Positions 38,433 to 47,750 of a stretch of DNA of 64,000 nucleotides are shown in pieces; within the stretch, counting starts at the first letter, position 1; every line of letters starts with the position of its first letter. Made by a program: the position numbers and the translations under genes. The notes below the pieces were generated by a model. That model had not been told where the DNA came from. It was given only the letters and a program-made list of their open reading frames with translations, and searched no databases. Origin of the DNA: Nocardioides panacisoli (lineage in GTDB: Bacteria; Actinomycetota; Actinomycetes; Propionibacteriales; Nocardioidaceae). The DNA lies in NCBI RefSeq assembly GCF_019448235.1, contig NZ_CP080409.1, positions 310,001 to 374,000 on the forward strand, given 5' to 3'.

Positions 38433-40301
38433 TCAGGAGTACAGCCGATCGAGCGTGTCGCCGTACTTGTGGTGGACCACGCGTCGCTTGAGCTTCAGCG
38501 TCGGCGTCAGCTCGTCCGACTCCGCGGTCCACTCCACGGGGAGGAGCTCGAAGGCCTTGACCTGCTCCGGCCGGGACAGTCGCTGGTTGGCGGAGTCGAC
38601 CGCGTCCTGGGCGAGCTGCACGATCGCGGGGTGCCGGGCGAGCTCGGCGACGTCGGTGGTCTCGATGCCCAGTTGGCCGGCGACCACCGGCGCGATCTCC
38701 GCATCGAGGGTCAGCACCGCCACGACGTAGGGACGTGCCTCGCCGAAGGCGAGCGCGTGTCCGACGATCGGGCTCTCCTTGAGGAGGTTCTCGATGTTGG
38801 AGGGCGCGATGTTCTTGCCCGAGGAGGTGATGATCATCTCCTTCTTGCGATCCACGACCTTGAGGAAGCCGTCCTCGTCCATCTCGCCGATGTCGCCGGT
38901 GTGCACCCAGTCCTCCTCGTCGATGAGCGCACGGGTCGCGTCCGCCTGGAGGTAGTAACCCCGGGACACCACGGGTCCGCGGGCGAGGATCTCGCCGTCC
39001 TCGGCCAACGTGACCTCGACGCCCGGCATCGCCCTGCCCACGGTGCCGAGACGGAACTGGTCGGGGCCGCAGGAGGTGACGGCCGCGCACGTCTCGGTCA
39101 TGCCGTACACGTCGTAGATCCGCATGCCGAGGCCGGCGAAGAACTTCGCGACCTCCAGCGGCATCGGGGCAGCCGCCGAGGCCGCCCACTCGCAGCGGTC
39201 CAGGCCCAACATCGCCCGCAGGAGGCCGAGGAGGCCCTCGTCCACCGCACGGAACCTGGCCTCGAGCTCGGGGGAGGGGGTGTTGCCGTACTCCTGCGCC
39301 TCGACGTACTCGAGGCCGACCGCGAACGCCTGCTCGGCCTGGGCCTTCTTCTCCGGGTCCTGCTCGGCGGCCAGCTTGGCCGAGATGCCGGTCCTGATCT
39401 TCTCCCACACCCGCGGCACGCCGAAGAAGCGTGTCGGGCGCACCTCGCCGAGGGCGCCGAGCAACTGCGCCGGGTCGGCGATGAGGTGCACCTCGCCGCC
39501 GCTGACCTGGGGGATGTACATCCCCAGGATCCGCTCGGCGATGTGGGCGAAGGGGAGGTAGGACAGGAAGACCAGGTCGTCGGTGTTGGCCGCCACCCGC
39601 AGCGAGCAGGCGCACTCGTAGAGCACGTTGTGGTGGGTCAGCACGACACCCTTGGGGTTCCCCGTCGTCCCCGAGGTGTAGAGGATCGTGAGCGGGTCGT
39701 CGGGCGAGAGCCCGTCGATGCGGGCCTGCAGCTCGTCGGTGTCCTCGGCGCGGCGGGCCGCGCCCTCCGCGACCGCGGTGTCCCAGGGGACGAAGCGCTG
39801 CCCGCGCGGAGCGGTGTCGATGACGACGACCTGGCGCACCGACCCGGAGGCGTCCAGCGCCGCCTCCCAGCGCCCCACGTGGTCGTCGGTCTCGAGGACG
39901 ACCAGGGACGGCTCGGCGTGGCCGGCGACGTAGGACACCTGGTCGGCCGACAGGGTGTTGTAGATCGACATGGACACCGCGCCGGCGTGGACCGCGGCCA
40001 GGTCGGCCACGACGTGCTCGATGCGGTTGCTGGCCATGATCGCGACCCGGTCCCCGGGTCGGACACCGGCGGCGACGAAGGCGGCGGCGAGGTCGAGGAC
40101 CCGTTCGCGCAGCTCCCGCCACGTCACCGTGCGCCATCCGGAGCCGTAGCCGCCGGACATGTCGATGCCGACCTTGTCCGCGTAGGCGGGGGAGTCGCCG
40201 AGCCGTGCCGCGGTGTCGGCGAAGGCGGTGACCAGGGTGAGGCCGTCGATCTCGGCCTCGACCTCCCGGCGGACGTCCAGGATTCCGGGGTCAGTGCTCA
40301 T
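38433..40301 (-). CDS. fadD15: Long-chain fatty-acid-CoA ligase (FadD15-like)
   Basis: A 622-aa AMP-forming acyl-CoA synthetase. The phosphate loop is LTILYTSGTTGNPKGVVLTHHN. The adenine and AMP-binding region is IYDVYGMTETCAAVT, the hinge VHTGDIGEMDEDGFLKVVDRKKEMIITSSGKNIAPSNIE, and the catalytic-lysine tail ELTPTLKLKRRVV. It activates fatty acids to acyl-CoA for degradation or lipid assembly. It is divergent from a MerR-type gene, with matching palindromes in the 153 bp between them, so the regulator very likely controls it. Confidence 0.9.
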   Translation of the reverse strand: MSTDPGILDVRREVEAEIDGLTLVTAFADTAARLGDSPAYADKVGIDMSGGYGSGWRTVTWRELRERVLDLAAAFVAAGVRPGDRVAIMASNRIEHVVADLAAVHAGAVSMSIYNTLSADQVSYVAGHAEPSLVVLETDDHVGRWEAALDASGSVRQVVVIDTAPRGQRFVPWDTAVAEGAARRAEDTDELQARIDGLSPDDPLTILYTSGTTGNPKGVVLTHHNVLYECACSLRVAANTDDLVFLSYLPFAHIAERILGMYIPQVSGGEVHLIADPAQLLGALGEVRPTRFFGVPRVWEKIRTGISAKLAAEQDPEKKAQAEQAFAVGLEYVEAQEYGNTPSPELEARFRAVDEGLLGLLRAMLGLDRCEWAASAAAPMPLEVAKFFAGLGMRIYDVYGMTETCAAVTSCGPDQFRLGTVGRAMPGVEVTLAEDGEILARGPVVSRGYYLQADATRALIDEEDWVHTGDIGEMDEDGFLKVVDRKKEMIITSSGKNIAPSNIENLLKESPIVGHALAFGEARPYVVAVLTLDAEIAPVVAGQLGIETTDVAELARHPAIVQLAQDAVDSANQRLSRPEQVKAFELLPVEWTAESDELTPTLKLKRRVVHHKYGDTLDRLYS

Positions 40302-40344
40302 GGGATTCCTCTCGGGTCGGTCACCGGGGCCGGATCGGTAAGAA

Positions 40345-40361
40345 TGACAGTAAGACTGTCA
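40345..40361. promoter_or_regulatory. Operator-like palindrome TGACAGT-AAG-ACTGTCA
   Basis: A perfect 7+3+7 inverted repeat 43 bp upstream of the fadD15 start. A further half site, ACTGTC, occurs nearby at 40369-40374. It is the likely binding site of the divergent MerR-type regulator. Confidence 0.65.
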
Positions 40362-40432
40362 CACAAGTACTGTCGAGTGTGAGGCACGTTTCGTCAAGGC
40401 TCTCCAGCGACTGCGCCTTGTGGGTCAGCAAA

Positions 40433-40455
40433 TGACAGCCGTACTGTGACAGTCA
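40433..40455. promoter_or_regulatory. Second TGACAG/ACTGT operator at the merR start
   Basis: TGACAG (40433-40438), ACTGTGACAGT (40443-40453, itself a 5+1+5 palindrome) and a final TCA repeat the elements of the first site. The site runs into the merR ATG (40455), as expected for autoregulation. Confidence 0.55.
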
Positions 40456-41228
40456 TGGCGACTTCGACGCCGGAGCCGGGCCCGGACGAGCGACTGTTCA
40501 CCGTCGATGAGCTGGCCTCGGCGTCGGGCCTGACCGTCCGGACCACGCGGTACTACGCGAGCCTCGGCCTGCTGCCGCCGCCGGCGAAACGGGGCCGGAT
40601 GGCCTGGTACGACGACACCCACCTCGCGCGGCTGGAGATGATCCGCGCGCTGCAGGAGCACGGCTTCACCCTGCAGGCGATCGAGGGCTACCTGGCCTCG
40701 CTGCCGGCCGACGCCGCACTGGAGGACCTCGCGCTGCAGCGCGCGATGCTCACGGCATGGGCGCCACCCGGACCCCAGGAGATCTCGCGACGCCAGCTCG
40801 AGAAGCACGCGGGTCGGCGCCTGGGCGAGGAGCAGCTGCGCATGTTGGAGGACGTCGGCATCGTGCGGCGTACCGAGGACGAGCGGGGTGCACGGTTCAC
40901 GCCGCTGCAGGGGTTCGACGTCGCCGTGGAGCTGCTCGACCTCGACATCCCCATGGACGGCATGCGTGCGGCGGGTGCGGCGATCTCGCACCACATCGAC
41001 GCGTTGGCCACGGACCTGACCCGGATCCTGCGGGACGAGGTCGTCGAGCCCCACCGGCAGCGCGCGCACACGCACCAGGAGACCGAGCGGTTCGAGCGCA
41101 CGCTGACCGTGCTGCGACGGCTCACCCTCGAGGCGATCGTCAGCGCGTTCCAGCGCTCGGCCAACGACCTGATCGCCCGCTCACTGCAGCGCGAGCAGGG
41201 GGAGGCGAGCCACCGTGAGGCCCGCTGA
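40455..41228 (+). CDS. MerR-family transcriptional regulator
   Basis: A 257-aa regulator. The N-terminal MerR HTH reads LFTVDELASASGLTVRTTRYYASLGLLPPPAKRGRMAWYDDTHLARLEMIRALQEHG (about residues 14-70). The following about 190 residues form a mostly helical effector domain without the cysteines of metal-sensing MerR proteins. Being divergent from a fatty-acyl-CoA ligase and flanked by palindromes, it is likely a fatty-acid- or acyl-CoA-responsive regulator. An in-frame GTG at 40446 is the alternative start. Confidence 0.85.
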   Translation: MATSTPEPGPDERLFTVDELASASGLTVRTTRYYASLGLLPPPAKRGRMAWYDDTHLARLEMIRALQEHGFTLQAIEGYLASLPADAALEDLALQRAMLTAWAPPGPQEISRRQLEKHAGRRLGEEQLRMLEDVGIVRRTEDERGARFTPLQGFDVAVELLDLDIPMDGMRAAGAAISHHIDALATDLTRILRDEVVEPHRQRAHTHQETERFERTLTVLRRLTLEAIVSAFQRSANDLIARSLQREQGEASHREAR

Positions 41229-41239
41229 GCGGTGTCCTC

Positions 41240-41245
41240 TAGGCT
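41240..41245 (+). promoter_or_regulatory. -10 box TAGGCT for ndk
   Basis: TAGGCT ends 7 nt before GTG 41253. Confidence 0.45.
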
Positions 41246-41252
41246 CGTCGCC

Positions 41253-41663
41253 GTGACGCAACGCACCTTGGTCCTCATCAAGCCCGACGCCGTACGCCGT
41301 GGACTGGTCGGCGAGGTGCTCTCACGGTTCGAGGCCAAGGGGCTCTCGATCGTGGCGATGGAGCACCGCACGATCGACGCCGCGCTGGCCGACGAGCACT
41401 ACGCCGAGCACGTCGAGCGCGACTTCTATCCGCCACTGCGCGAGTTCGTCACCAGCGGACCGATGGTCGCGATGGTGCTCGAGGGCGACGAGGCGATCGA
41501 GGTCGTCCGCGCCCTCAACGGCGCCACCGACGGCCGCAAGGCCGCGCCGGGCACGATCCGGGGCGACCTGTCGCTCTCCAACCGCGAGAACCTCGTCCAC
41601 GGGTCGGACTCGGAGGAGTCCGCCGCCCGTGAGATGGCGTTGTGGTTCCCCGGCCTGGCCTGA
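41253..41663 (+). CDS. ndk: Nucleoside diphosphate kinase
   Basis: A 136-aa enzyme transferring phosphate from ATP to NDPs through a histidine. [23 protein letters not shown] starts the fold, and NLVHGSDS contains the active-site His (about 116). [16 protein letters not shown] is the nucleotide-binding signature. Length is normal. ndk precedes mreB, as in Streptomyces. Confidence 0.96.
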   Translation: MTQRTLVLIKPDAVRRGLVGEVLSRFEAKGLSIVAMEHRTIDAALADEHYAEHVERDFYPPLREFVTSGPMVAMVLEGDEAIEVVRALNGATDGRKAAPGTIRGDLSLSNRENLVHGSDSEESAAREMALWFPGLA

Positions 41664-41704
41664 CCCCGCCCGGCACCGGGTGACGCGTACCACACGTCTC
41701 CCGG

Positions 41705-41731
41705 GTCACACACGTCACATCCGTCACGGCG
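41705..41731 (+). promoter_or_regulatory. Three 9-bp GTCAC repeats upstream of mreB (MtrA-box-like)
   Basis: GTCACACAC, GTCACATCC and GTCACGGCG follow one another without gaps at 41705, 41714 and 41723. The array ends 30 bp before the TAGCCT -10 box, overlapping or just upstream of the -35 region, a usual place for a response regulator. Confidence 0.5.
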
Positions 41732-41761
41732 TGCCTCCCCGCGGCTGAGGCTGCGTGAACT

Positions 41762-41767
41762 TAGCCT
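41762..41767 (+). promoter_or_regulatory. -10 box TAGCCT for mreB
   Basis: TAGCCT ends 6 nt before GTG 41774, favouring it over the GTG two codons later. Confidence 0.45.
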
Positions 41768-41773
41768 CACCGC

Positions 41774-42805
41774 GTGAGGGTGAACAGCATCATCGGCCGC
41801 GACATGGCCGTTGACCTCGGCACGGCCAACACGCTGGTCTACGTGCGGGGGCGTGGCGTGCTGCTCGACGAACCCAGTGTCGTCGCGCTCAACGAGGCCA
41901 CCGGCGAGGTGGTCGCGGTCGGCCACGAGGCCAAGCAGATGATCGGCCGCACGCCGGACTCGATCACCGCCCTGCGGCCCCTGCAGGACGGTGTCATCGC
42001 CGACTTCGAGGCGACCGAGGCGATGCTGCGCCACTTCATCGCACGCGTGCACCGCCGACGCTACTTCGCCAAGCCGCGCATGGTGATCTGCGTGCCCAGC
42101 GCGATCACGCCGGTCGAGCAGCGTGCCGTCAAGGAGGCCGGCTACCAGGCCGGCGCGCGGCGCGTCTCCATCGTCGAGGAGCCCATGGCCGCCGCCATCG
42201 GTGCCGGACTCCCGGTCCACGAGGCGACCGGCAACATGATCATCGACGTCGGCGGCGGCACCACCGAGGTGGCGGTCATCAGCCTGGGCGGCGTGGTCAC
42301 CTCCATCAGCATCCGCACCGCCGGCGACGCGATGGACCGCGCCATCATTGCCTGGCTGAAGAAGGAGCACGGCCTGATGGTGGGCGAGCGCACCGCCGAG
42401 GAGGTCAAGATGACCCTCGGGTCGGGGTTCCCCGCCCACCAGGAGCCCGTGGGAGAGATCCGCGGCCGCGACATGGTCAGCGGCCTCCCTCGCACCGTCG
42501 AGGCCCGTGCCGTCGAGGTGCGCCAGGCGCTCGAGGAGCCGCTGCACGCCATCGTCGACGCGGTCCGCGTGACCCTGGACCGCACGCCGCCCGAGCTTGC
42601 CGGCGACATCATGGACCGCGGCGTGGTCCTCACCGGCGGGGGAGCACTGCTCCGCGGCCTGGACGACCGGATCCGTCACGAGACCGGCATGCCGGTGCAC
42701 GTCGCCGACGAGCCCCTCACCTCCGTGGCGCTCGGCGCGGGCCGCTGCGTGGAGGAGTTCGAGGCCCTGCAGCAGGTCCTGGTCGCCAACCCACGGCGGT
42801 TCTGA
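41774..42805 (+). CDS. mreB: Rod-shape actin homologue MreB
   Basis: A 343-aa bacterial actin. Phosphate 1 loop: MAVDLGTANTLVYV. Phosphate 2: IIDVGGGTTEVAV. Adenosine motif: VVLTGGGALLRGLD. Also PLQDGVIADFEATEAMLRHFI and VPSAITPVEQRAVKEA. MreB filaments position the elongation machinery under the membrane. It begins the shape cluster mreB-mreC-mreD-pbp2-rodA, absent from mycobacteria but present in Streptomyces and Nocardioides. Confidence 0.96.
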   Translation: MRVNSIIGRDMAVDLGTANTLVYVRGRGVLLDEPSVVALNEATGEVVAVGHEAKQMIGRTPDSITALRPLQDGVIADFEATEAMLRHFIARVHRRRYFAKPRMVICVPSAITPVEQRAVKEAGYQAGARRVSIVEEPMAAAIGAGLPVHEATGNMIIDVGGGTTEVAVISLGGVVTSISIRTAGDAMDRAIIAWLKKEHGLMVGERTAEEVKMTLGSGFPAHQEPVGEIRGRDMVSGLPRTVEARAVEVRQALEEPLHAIVDAVRVTLDRTPPELAGDIMDRGVVLTGGGALLRGLDDRIRHETGMPVHVADEPLTSVALGAGRCVEEFEALQQVLVANPRRF

Positions 42806-42812
42806 GGCGCCC

Positions 42813-43790
42813 ATGAGCCTGGACACCATGCCCCCACGTCGTCCGGCGGCGACCGAGGACGAGCGCGCGCGGCGTACGGGCGTCACCGACCGCACCGAGG
42901 CCCGCCGACTGCGCCTGCCGTCGCGATCCCTGGTCGTGGCCCTGGTGCTGGCGTGCGTGACGCTGATGGTGGTCGACCACGAGCGTGGCCCCGACTCACC
43001 GGTGGAGCCGGTCCGCAGCGTCGCCGGCGAGGTGGTCGGCCCGGCCGAGGCCTTCGTGTCCGCCGGGCTGCGTCCCGTGCTGGACCTGCCCGACCAGCTG
43101 CGCAGCAACCAGCAGCTGCGCTCCGACGTTGCGGCCCTGGAGTCGGAGAACGACACCCTCGAGGGCGCGCTCCGCGCGACCGGGTACGACGCGCAGCGGG
43201 TCGCCGCGCTGGAGGACCTGCGCGCGGTGGCCGGCGACCTCGGCTACGCGCTGCTGCCGGCACGGGTCATCGCGATCGGTCCGGCCCAGTCCTTCGGCCG
43301 CACCGTCACCATCGACGCCGGGCGCGACGCCGGGCTCGGCCCCGACATGACGGTGGTCAACGGCGACGGCCTGGTCGGCCGCGTCACGGCCGCCACGGCA
43401 CAGACCGCGACGGTGCGCCTCGCGGTCGACACGGGCTTCACCGTGGGCGGACGGGTCGGGGAGAACATGGAGCTCGGCTTCGTCCGCGGTAACGGCGGAC
43501 TCGGCGGCGACGGCCACCTCGACCTCGAGCTCGTCGACGAGACGGTCGTCCCGCGCGAGGGCCAGACCGTGGTCACCTGGGGCAGCGAGGGCGGGGCCCC
43601 GTTCGTGTCCGGGGTGCCCATCGGCGAGGTGACCAAGGTCTACGAGTCGCTGCGCGAGACCTCCTACCGGGCCGAGCTGCGCCCCTACGTCGACTACTCC
43701 TCGCTGGACCTGGTGGGGGTGGTCGTCCCGTCGGGCACCGACAGTGCCCGCCCGGTCATCGAGGCCGATCGCAGCGTGAGGATGCCATGA
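42813..43790 (+). CDS. mreC: Rod-shape protein MreC
   Basis: A 325-aa single-pass protein. A basic cytoplasmic start and one membrane helix (SLVVALVLACVTLMVVDH, about 33-50) lead into a short coiled coil (LRSNQQLRSDVAALESENDTLEGAL). The beta-barrel domain follows: PARVIAIGPAQSFGRTVTIDAGRDAGLGPDMTVVNGDGLVGRV. It links MreB to PBP2 in the elongasome. ATG 42813 lies 7 nt after the mreB stop. Its own stop overlaps the mreD ATG. Confidence 0.94.
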   Translation: MSLDTMPPRRPAATEDERARRTGVTDRTEARRLRLPSRSLVVALVLACVTLMVVDHERGPDSPVEPVRSVAGEVVGPAEAFVSAGLRPVLDLPDQLRSNQQLRSDVAALESENDTLEGALRATGYDAQRVAALEDLRAVAGDLGYALLPARVIAIGPAQSFGRTVTIDAGRDAGLGPDMTVVNGDGLVGRVTAATAQTATVRLAVDTGFTVGGRVGENMELGFVRGNGGLGGDGHLDLELVDETVVPREGQTVVTWGSEGGAPFVSGVPIGEVTKVYESLRETSYRAELRPYVDYSSLDLVGVVVPSGTDSARPVIEADRSVRMP

Positions 43791-44392
43791 CGACCGCTTC
43801 CCGCCTGCTCGCGGCGCTGGCCGCGACCACGGTCGCGTTCCTGCTGCAGGTCACCGTCGCGCCGCACGTCGCCTGGGACGGCGTGGTCCCGGGGCTCGTG
43901 CTGCTGGTGGTGGTCGGTGCCGCACTGGCCACCGACGCCCGGTTCGCCACGCTGCTCGGCTTCGGCGCCGGCCTGCTGCTCGACGTCGCGCCGCCCGCCG
44001 ACCACGCCGCGGGGCGGTGGGCCCTGGCGCTGCTGGTCGTGGGCTACGTCGTGGGTCGTCTCGGCCACGACCACCAGCCGATGCCGGCCGGCCCCTGGGA
44101 CGTGGAGCAGGTACGCCGCCTGCGCCGTCCGCCGCTGCACGTCGTCCTCGCGGCGGCGCTGGGTGGCTCGTTCCTCGGCACCTCGGTCTTCGCCCTCACC
44201 GGGCTCCCGCTGGGGGAGACCGCCGGCATCGGCACGATGCTCGACGTGGTCGGCCGCGGGATGATGGTCGACGGCGTCGCGGGCCTCGTCGTCGTGCCGG
44301 TCACCGTCTGGGCCATGACACGCACCCGCGGCTCCCAGCGGGCGCCGTCGCGTGACCCGTGGCGGCCTTCGGGGAGGGCGGTCGTCTCCTGA
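43787..44392 (+). CDS. mreD: Rod-shape protein MreD
   Basis: A 201-aa integral membrane protein with about five hydrophobic helices (LLAALAATTVAFLLQVTVAPHV, LVLLVVVGAALATDARFATLLGFGAGLLLDVAPP and so on). Sequence conservation in MreD is low; identity rests on hydrophobic profile, size and position between mreC and PBP2. It overlaps both neighbours (ATGA with mreC, TGATG with the PBP gene). Confidence 0.88.
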   Translation: MTTASRLLAALAATTVAFLLQVTVAPHVAWDGVVPGLVLLVVVGAALATDARFATLLGFGAGLLLDVAPPADHAAGRWALALLVVGYVVGRLGHDHQPMPAGPWDVEQVRRLRRPPLHVVLAAALGGSFLGTSVFALTGLPLGETAGIGTMLDVVGRGMMVDGVAGLVVVPVTVWAMTRTRGSQRAPSRDPWRPSGRAVVS

Positions 44393-46500
44393 TGCGCGCT
44401 CACCGCAGTCGGATGCGCCTGGTGGTGATCCAGGCGCTCATCTTCTCCCTGCTGGCCACCCTCGGCGTCCGGCTCTACTACCTGCAGGTCATGACGGGCG
44501 AGACCTACCAGGGCAAGGCCGCCTCGCAGTCGGTGCGCGACATCGTCGTGCAGCCCCAGCGTGGCCTGATCGTCGACGCCCAGGGCCGTCCGCTCGCGGC
44601 CAACCGGCTCTCCTGGGTCGCCTCGATCGACACCACGATGCTCGGCCGCATGAGCGAGCAGCAGCAGCGCAAGCTGGTGCGGCGCACCTCGCGCGTGCTC
44701 GACGTCGCCCCGCGGAAGGTGCGCGACAAGCTGACCCTGTGCGGCGCCGAGGGCGCGGTGTCGGGCCAGTGCTGGAACGGGTCGCCCTTCCAGCCGGTGC
44801 CCATCGCCCAGGACCTCGACGAGGACGTGGCGCTGCGGATCCTGGAGCAGGCCGAGGACTTCCCGGCCGTGACCGTGGAGCAGCAGAGCGTGCGGGACTA
44901 CCCGCGGCCCTTCGGCGTCAACGCGGCGCACCTGCTGGGCTACCTCAGCCCGGTCACCGAGTCCGAGCTCGACGACGCGGAGGAGTCCGGCGACGCCTCG
45001 GTCAACGGCGCCTCCGTGGTCGGTCGCGCCGGCGTGGAGAAGACCTACGACCAGTGGCTGCGCGGCCAGCCCGGCCACCAGCAGGTGTCGGTCGACTCCA
45101 TGGGACGCGTCCTCGGCGACGTCGGCACGCTGACCGCCCAGCCGGGCGACACCCTGGTCACCAGCATCGACGCCAAGGTGCAGTCGGTGGTGGAGAAGCA
45201 GCTCGCGCAGACCATCCGCACCGCCCGGCAGACCCGCGACACCGTGACGGGACGCAACTACGTCGCCGATGCCGGTGCCGCGGTGGTGATGGAGGCCCAG
45301 ACCGGTCGGATCGTCGCGATGGCCAGCCAGCCGACGTACGACCCCGAGGTGTGGGTCGGCGGCATCGACGACCAGCAGCTGGCGCGGCTCTACTCCGAGG
45401 CGGCGGGCACGCCGTTGCTCTCCCGGGCGACGCAGGGACAGTTCGCGCCGGGGTCGACGTGGAAGCCGTTCATGACCGCCGGTGCGCTCACCAACGGCTA
45501 CGGCCAGGATGCACAGCTCAACTGCTCCTCCAGCCTCCGCGTCGGCAACCGCGACTTCAAGAACTACGAGTCCGGCGCCTACGGCTTCATCGGCTTCCAG
45601 CGTGCGCTCGAGGTCTCCTGCAACACCTTCTTCTACCGGATCGGCTACGACTACTGGCGGCGGTGGGGGAGCGACGTGGGCAACGTCGACGCCAAGGACC
45701 CGCTGGTGGCGGAGGCGAAGGAGTTCGGCTTCGGCCGCCCCACCGGGATCGACGTCGCTGCGGAGTCCTCCGGTCGGATCGCGGACCGGCAGTGGAAGCT
45801 GGACTACTTCGAGCAGCAGAAGGACTACTACTGCGAGCTCGCCGAGGACCCCGGCGACGCCAGCCCGTTCCTCCGGCTCTTCGCCAAGGAATTCTGCGCC
45901 GAGGGCTACGCCTACCGTGCCGGTGACGCGGTCAACTTCGCGATCGGTCAGGGCGACACCGTGGTGACGCCACTGCAGCTCGCCCGCGCGTACGGCGCGC
46001 TCGCCAACGGCGGCACGCTCTACGAGCCACGGGTCGGCAAGGCCGTCGTCACCCCCGACGGCGACGTGCTGGAGCGGGTCAAGCCGTCGGTGCAGGGCAC
46101 CGTGGATGTCCCGCAGCAGACGCTGGACTTCATCGACCAGGGCCTGCTGGGCGTGTCCCAGCAGGGCACGATGTCCTGGCGGCTGGGAGGCTTCCCGCTG
46201 GAGCAGGTGCCGATCCGCTCCAAGACCGGCTCGGCGGAGGTCCAGGGCAAGCAGTCGACGTCGTGGGTGGCGTCGTACTCCGAGGACTACGTCGTGGTGA
46301 TGATGGTCAGCCAGGGCGGCACCGGGTCGGGCACGTCCGGACCCGCGGTCCGCACCATCTGGGAGACGCTGTACGGCGTCGACGGCGAGGCGGTCAAGCC
46401 CGGCGCCGCCGCGGTGCCCGGCGTCGTCGCCGGCAAGGCGCTGCCGGTGTTCGGCAAGGACGGCTCGATCCTGCCGCCGGCGCGGAAGCGGGGCGAGTGA
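44392..46500 (+). CDS. mrdA: Penicillin-binding protein 2 (elongation transpeptidase)
   Basis: A 702-aa class B PBP with one N-terminal membrane helix (VVIQALIFSLLATLGVRLYYL), a dimerisation domain (PQRGLIVDAQGRPLA, AAHLLGYLSPVTESE, GRAGVEKTYDQWL) and a transpeptidase domain. Catalytic motifs: STWK (Ser about 355), SCN (about 409-411) and KTGS (about 611-614). It crosslinks new peptidoglycan during side-wall growth with RodA. The ATG overlaps the mreD stop (TGATG), preferred over an upstream GTG at 44359. Confidence 0.95.
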   Translation: MRAHRSRMRLVVIQALIFSLLATLGVRLYYLQVMTGETYQGKAASQSVRDIVVQPQRGLIVDAQGRPLAANRLSWVASIDTTMLGRMSEQQQRKLVRRTSRVLDVAPRKVRDKLTLCGAEGAVSGQCWNGSPFQPVPIAQDLDEDVALRILEQAEDFPAVTVEQQSVRDYPRPFGVNAAHLLGYLSPVTESELDDAEESGDASVNGASVVGRAGVEKTYDQWLRGQPGHQQVSVDSMGRVLGDVGTLTAQPGDTLVTSIDAKVQSVVEKQLAQTIRTARQTRDTVTGRNYVADAGAAVVMEAQTGRIVAMASQPTYDPEVWVGGIDDQQLARLYSEAAGTPLLSRATQGQFAPGSTWKPFMTAGALTNGYGQDAQLNCSSSLRVGNRDFKNYESGAYGFIGFQRALEVSCNTFFYRIGYDYWRRWGSDVGNVDAKDPLVAEAKEFGFGRPTGIDVAAESSGRIADRQWKLDYFEQQKDYYCELAEDPGDASPFLRLFAKEFCAEGYAYRAGDAVNFAIGQGDTVVTPLQLARAYGALANGGTLYEPRVGKAVVTPDGDVLERVKPSVQGTVDVPQQTLDFIDQGLLGVSQQGTMSWRLGGFPLEQVPIRSKTGSAEVQGKQSTSWVASYSEDYVVVMMVSQGGTGSGTSGPAVRTIWETLYGVDGEAVKPGAAAVPGVVAGKALPVFGKDGSILPPARKRGE

Positions 46501-47747
46501 TGGGATCCCTCACGCGCGGCTCGTCGCTGCGCCGGGCGGTACCGGCCCGGTGGCGCCAGCTGGACTGGTGGCTCGTGGGCGCCGCGCTCGCACTCGCGGT
46601 GCTGGGCTGCGTCATGGTCTGGTCGGCGACCCAGCACCGCGCCGAGATCACCGGTGGTGACCCGCGGGCGTTCCTGGACAAGCAGATCGTCAACCTCGTC
46701 CTGGCGCTGTGCCTGGGCGGACTGGTGCTCGCGGTCGACCACCGCTGGGTGCGGATCTTCGCGCCGCTGGCCTACCTCGCGGTCGTGGTGGGGCTGGTGC
46801 TCGTGCTCACCATGGGCAGCACCATCAACGGCTCCCGTTCCTGGCTGATGCTCGGCGGGCTCTCGCTGCAGCCCTCGGAGCTGGCCAAGCTCGCGGTCGT
46901 CGTGGGCATGGCACTCGTGGTCGCCGAGCGCAGCGAGTGGTCGCTCGGCGCGACGTCGCGTTCCCGGCCCGGCTCCGCGCCGACCGGGCGTCGTGACGGC
47001 GGCCCCGGCGTCCTGGTGCTGATGCTGGCCGTCGCGGCCGTGCCGAGCGTGCTGATCCTGGCCCAGCCCGACCTGGGCACGATGCTGGTGCTGAGCGCGA
47101 CCGTGGTGGGTGTCCTCGCCGTCGCGGGCGTGGCCCGGCGGTGGCTGGTGCTGCTGGGGCTCGGTGGCGTCGCCGTGGCGGCGTTCGCGGTGACCAGCGG
47201 TTTCTTGAAGCAGTACCAGATCGACCGCTTCCTGGCCTTCACCGATCCCACCCTCGACCCGCGCGGTGCCGGATACAACGTGGAGCAGGCCCGGATCGCG
47301 ATCGGCAACGGCGGCCTGTTAGGCCAGGGCCTCTTCGAGGGCTCCCAGACCCGTGCCGGGTTCGTGCCCGAGCAGCACACCGACTTCGTCTTCACCGTGA
47401 TCGGCGAGGAACTCGGGCTGGTCGGTGCGCTCCTGGTCGTCGCACTGCTGGCCGTCGTGCTCTGGCGCGCGCTGTCGATCGCAACCCACGCCGAGGACGT
47501 CTTCGGACGCGTCGCCGCCGCCGGCATCGCCTGCTGGCTGGGGTTCCAGTCCTTCCAGAACATCGGCATGTGCCTGGGCATCATGCCCGTCACCGGCGTT
47601 CCGCTGCCGTTCGTCTCCTACGGCGGGTCCTCACTGTTCGCCTGCATGATCGCGGTCGGCCTGCTGCAGAACATCCACCTGCGCTCCGCCTCCGCCCCGG
47701 CGGCGCGCCTCCAGCCCAGCCGCGGCGTACTCGCCCGCTCCCGCTGA
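46500..47747 (+). CDS. rodA: SEDS glycosyltransferase RodA
   Basis: A 415-aa membrane protein with about ten helices. SEDS landmarks are GSTINGSRSWLMLGGLSLQPSELAKLAVV, LAQPDLGTMLVL, PRGAGYNVEQARIAIGNGGLLGQGLFEGSQT, the catalytic-loop region VPEQHTDFVFTVIGEELGLVG, and GVPLPFVSYGGSS. It polymerises glycan strands from lipid II as partner of PBP2. Its ATG overlaps the PBP2 stop (TGATG). A polar loop rich in Ser/Arg (about 146-170) is longer than usual. Confidence 0.95.
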   Translation: MGSLTRGSSLRRAVPARWRQLDWWLVGAALALAVLGCVMVWSATQHRAEITGGDPRAFLDKQIVNLVLALCLGGLVLAVDHRWVRIFAPLAYLAVVVGLVLVLTMGSTINGSRSWLMLGGLSLQPSELAKLAVVVGMALVVAERSEWSLGATSRSRPGSAPTGRRDGGPGVLVLMLAVAAVPSVLILAQPDLGTMLVLSATVVGVLAVAGVARRWLVLLGLGGVAVAAFAVTSGFLKQYQIDRFLAFTDPTLDPRGAGYNVEQARIAIGNGGLLGQGLFEGSQTRAGFVPEQHTDFVFTVIGEELGLVGALLVVALLAVVLWRALSIATHAEDVFGRVAAAGIACWLGFQSFQNIGMCLGIMPVTGVPLPFVSYGGSSLFACMIAVGLLQNIHLRSASAPAARLQPSRGVLARSR

Positions 47748-47750
47748 GGC

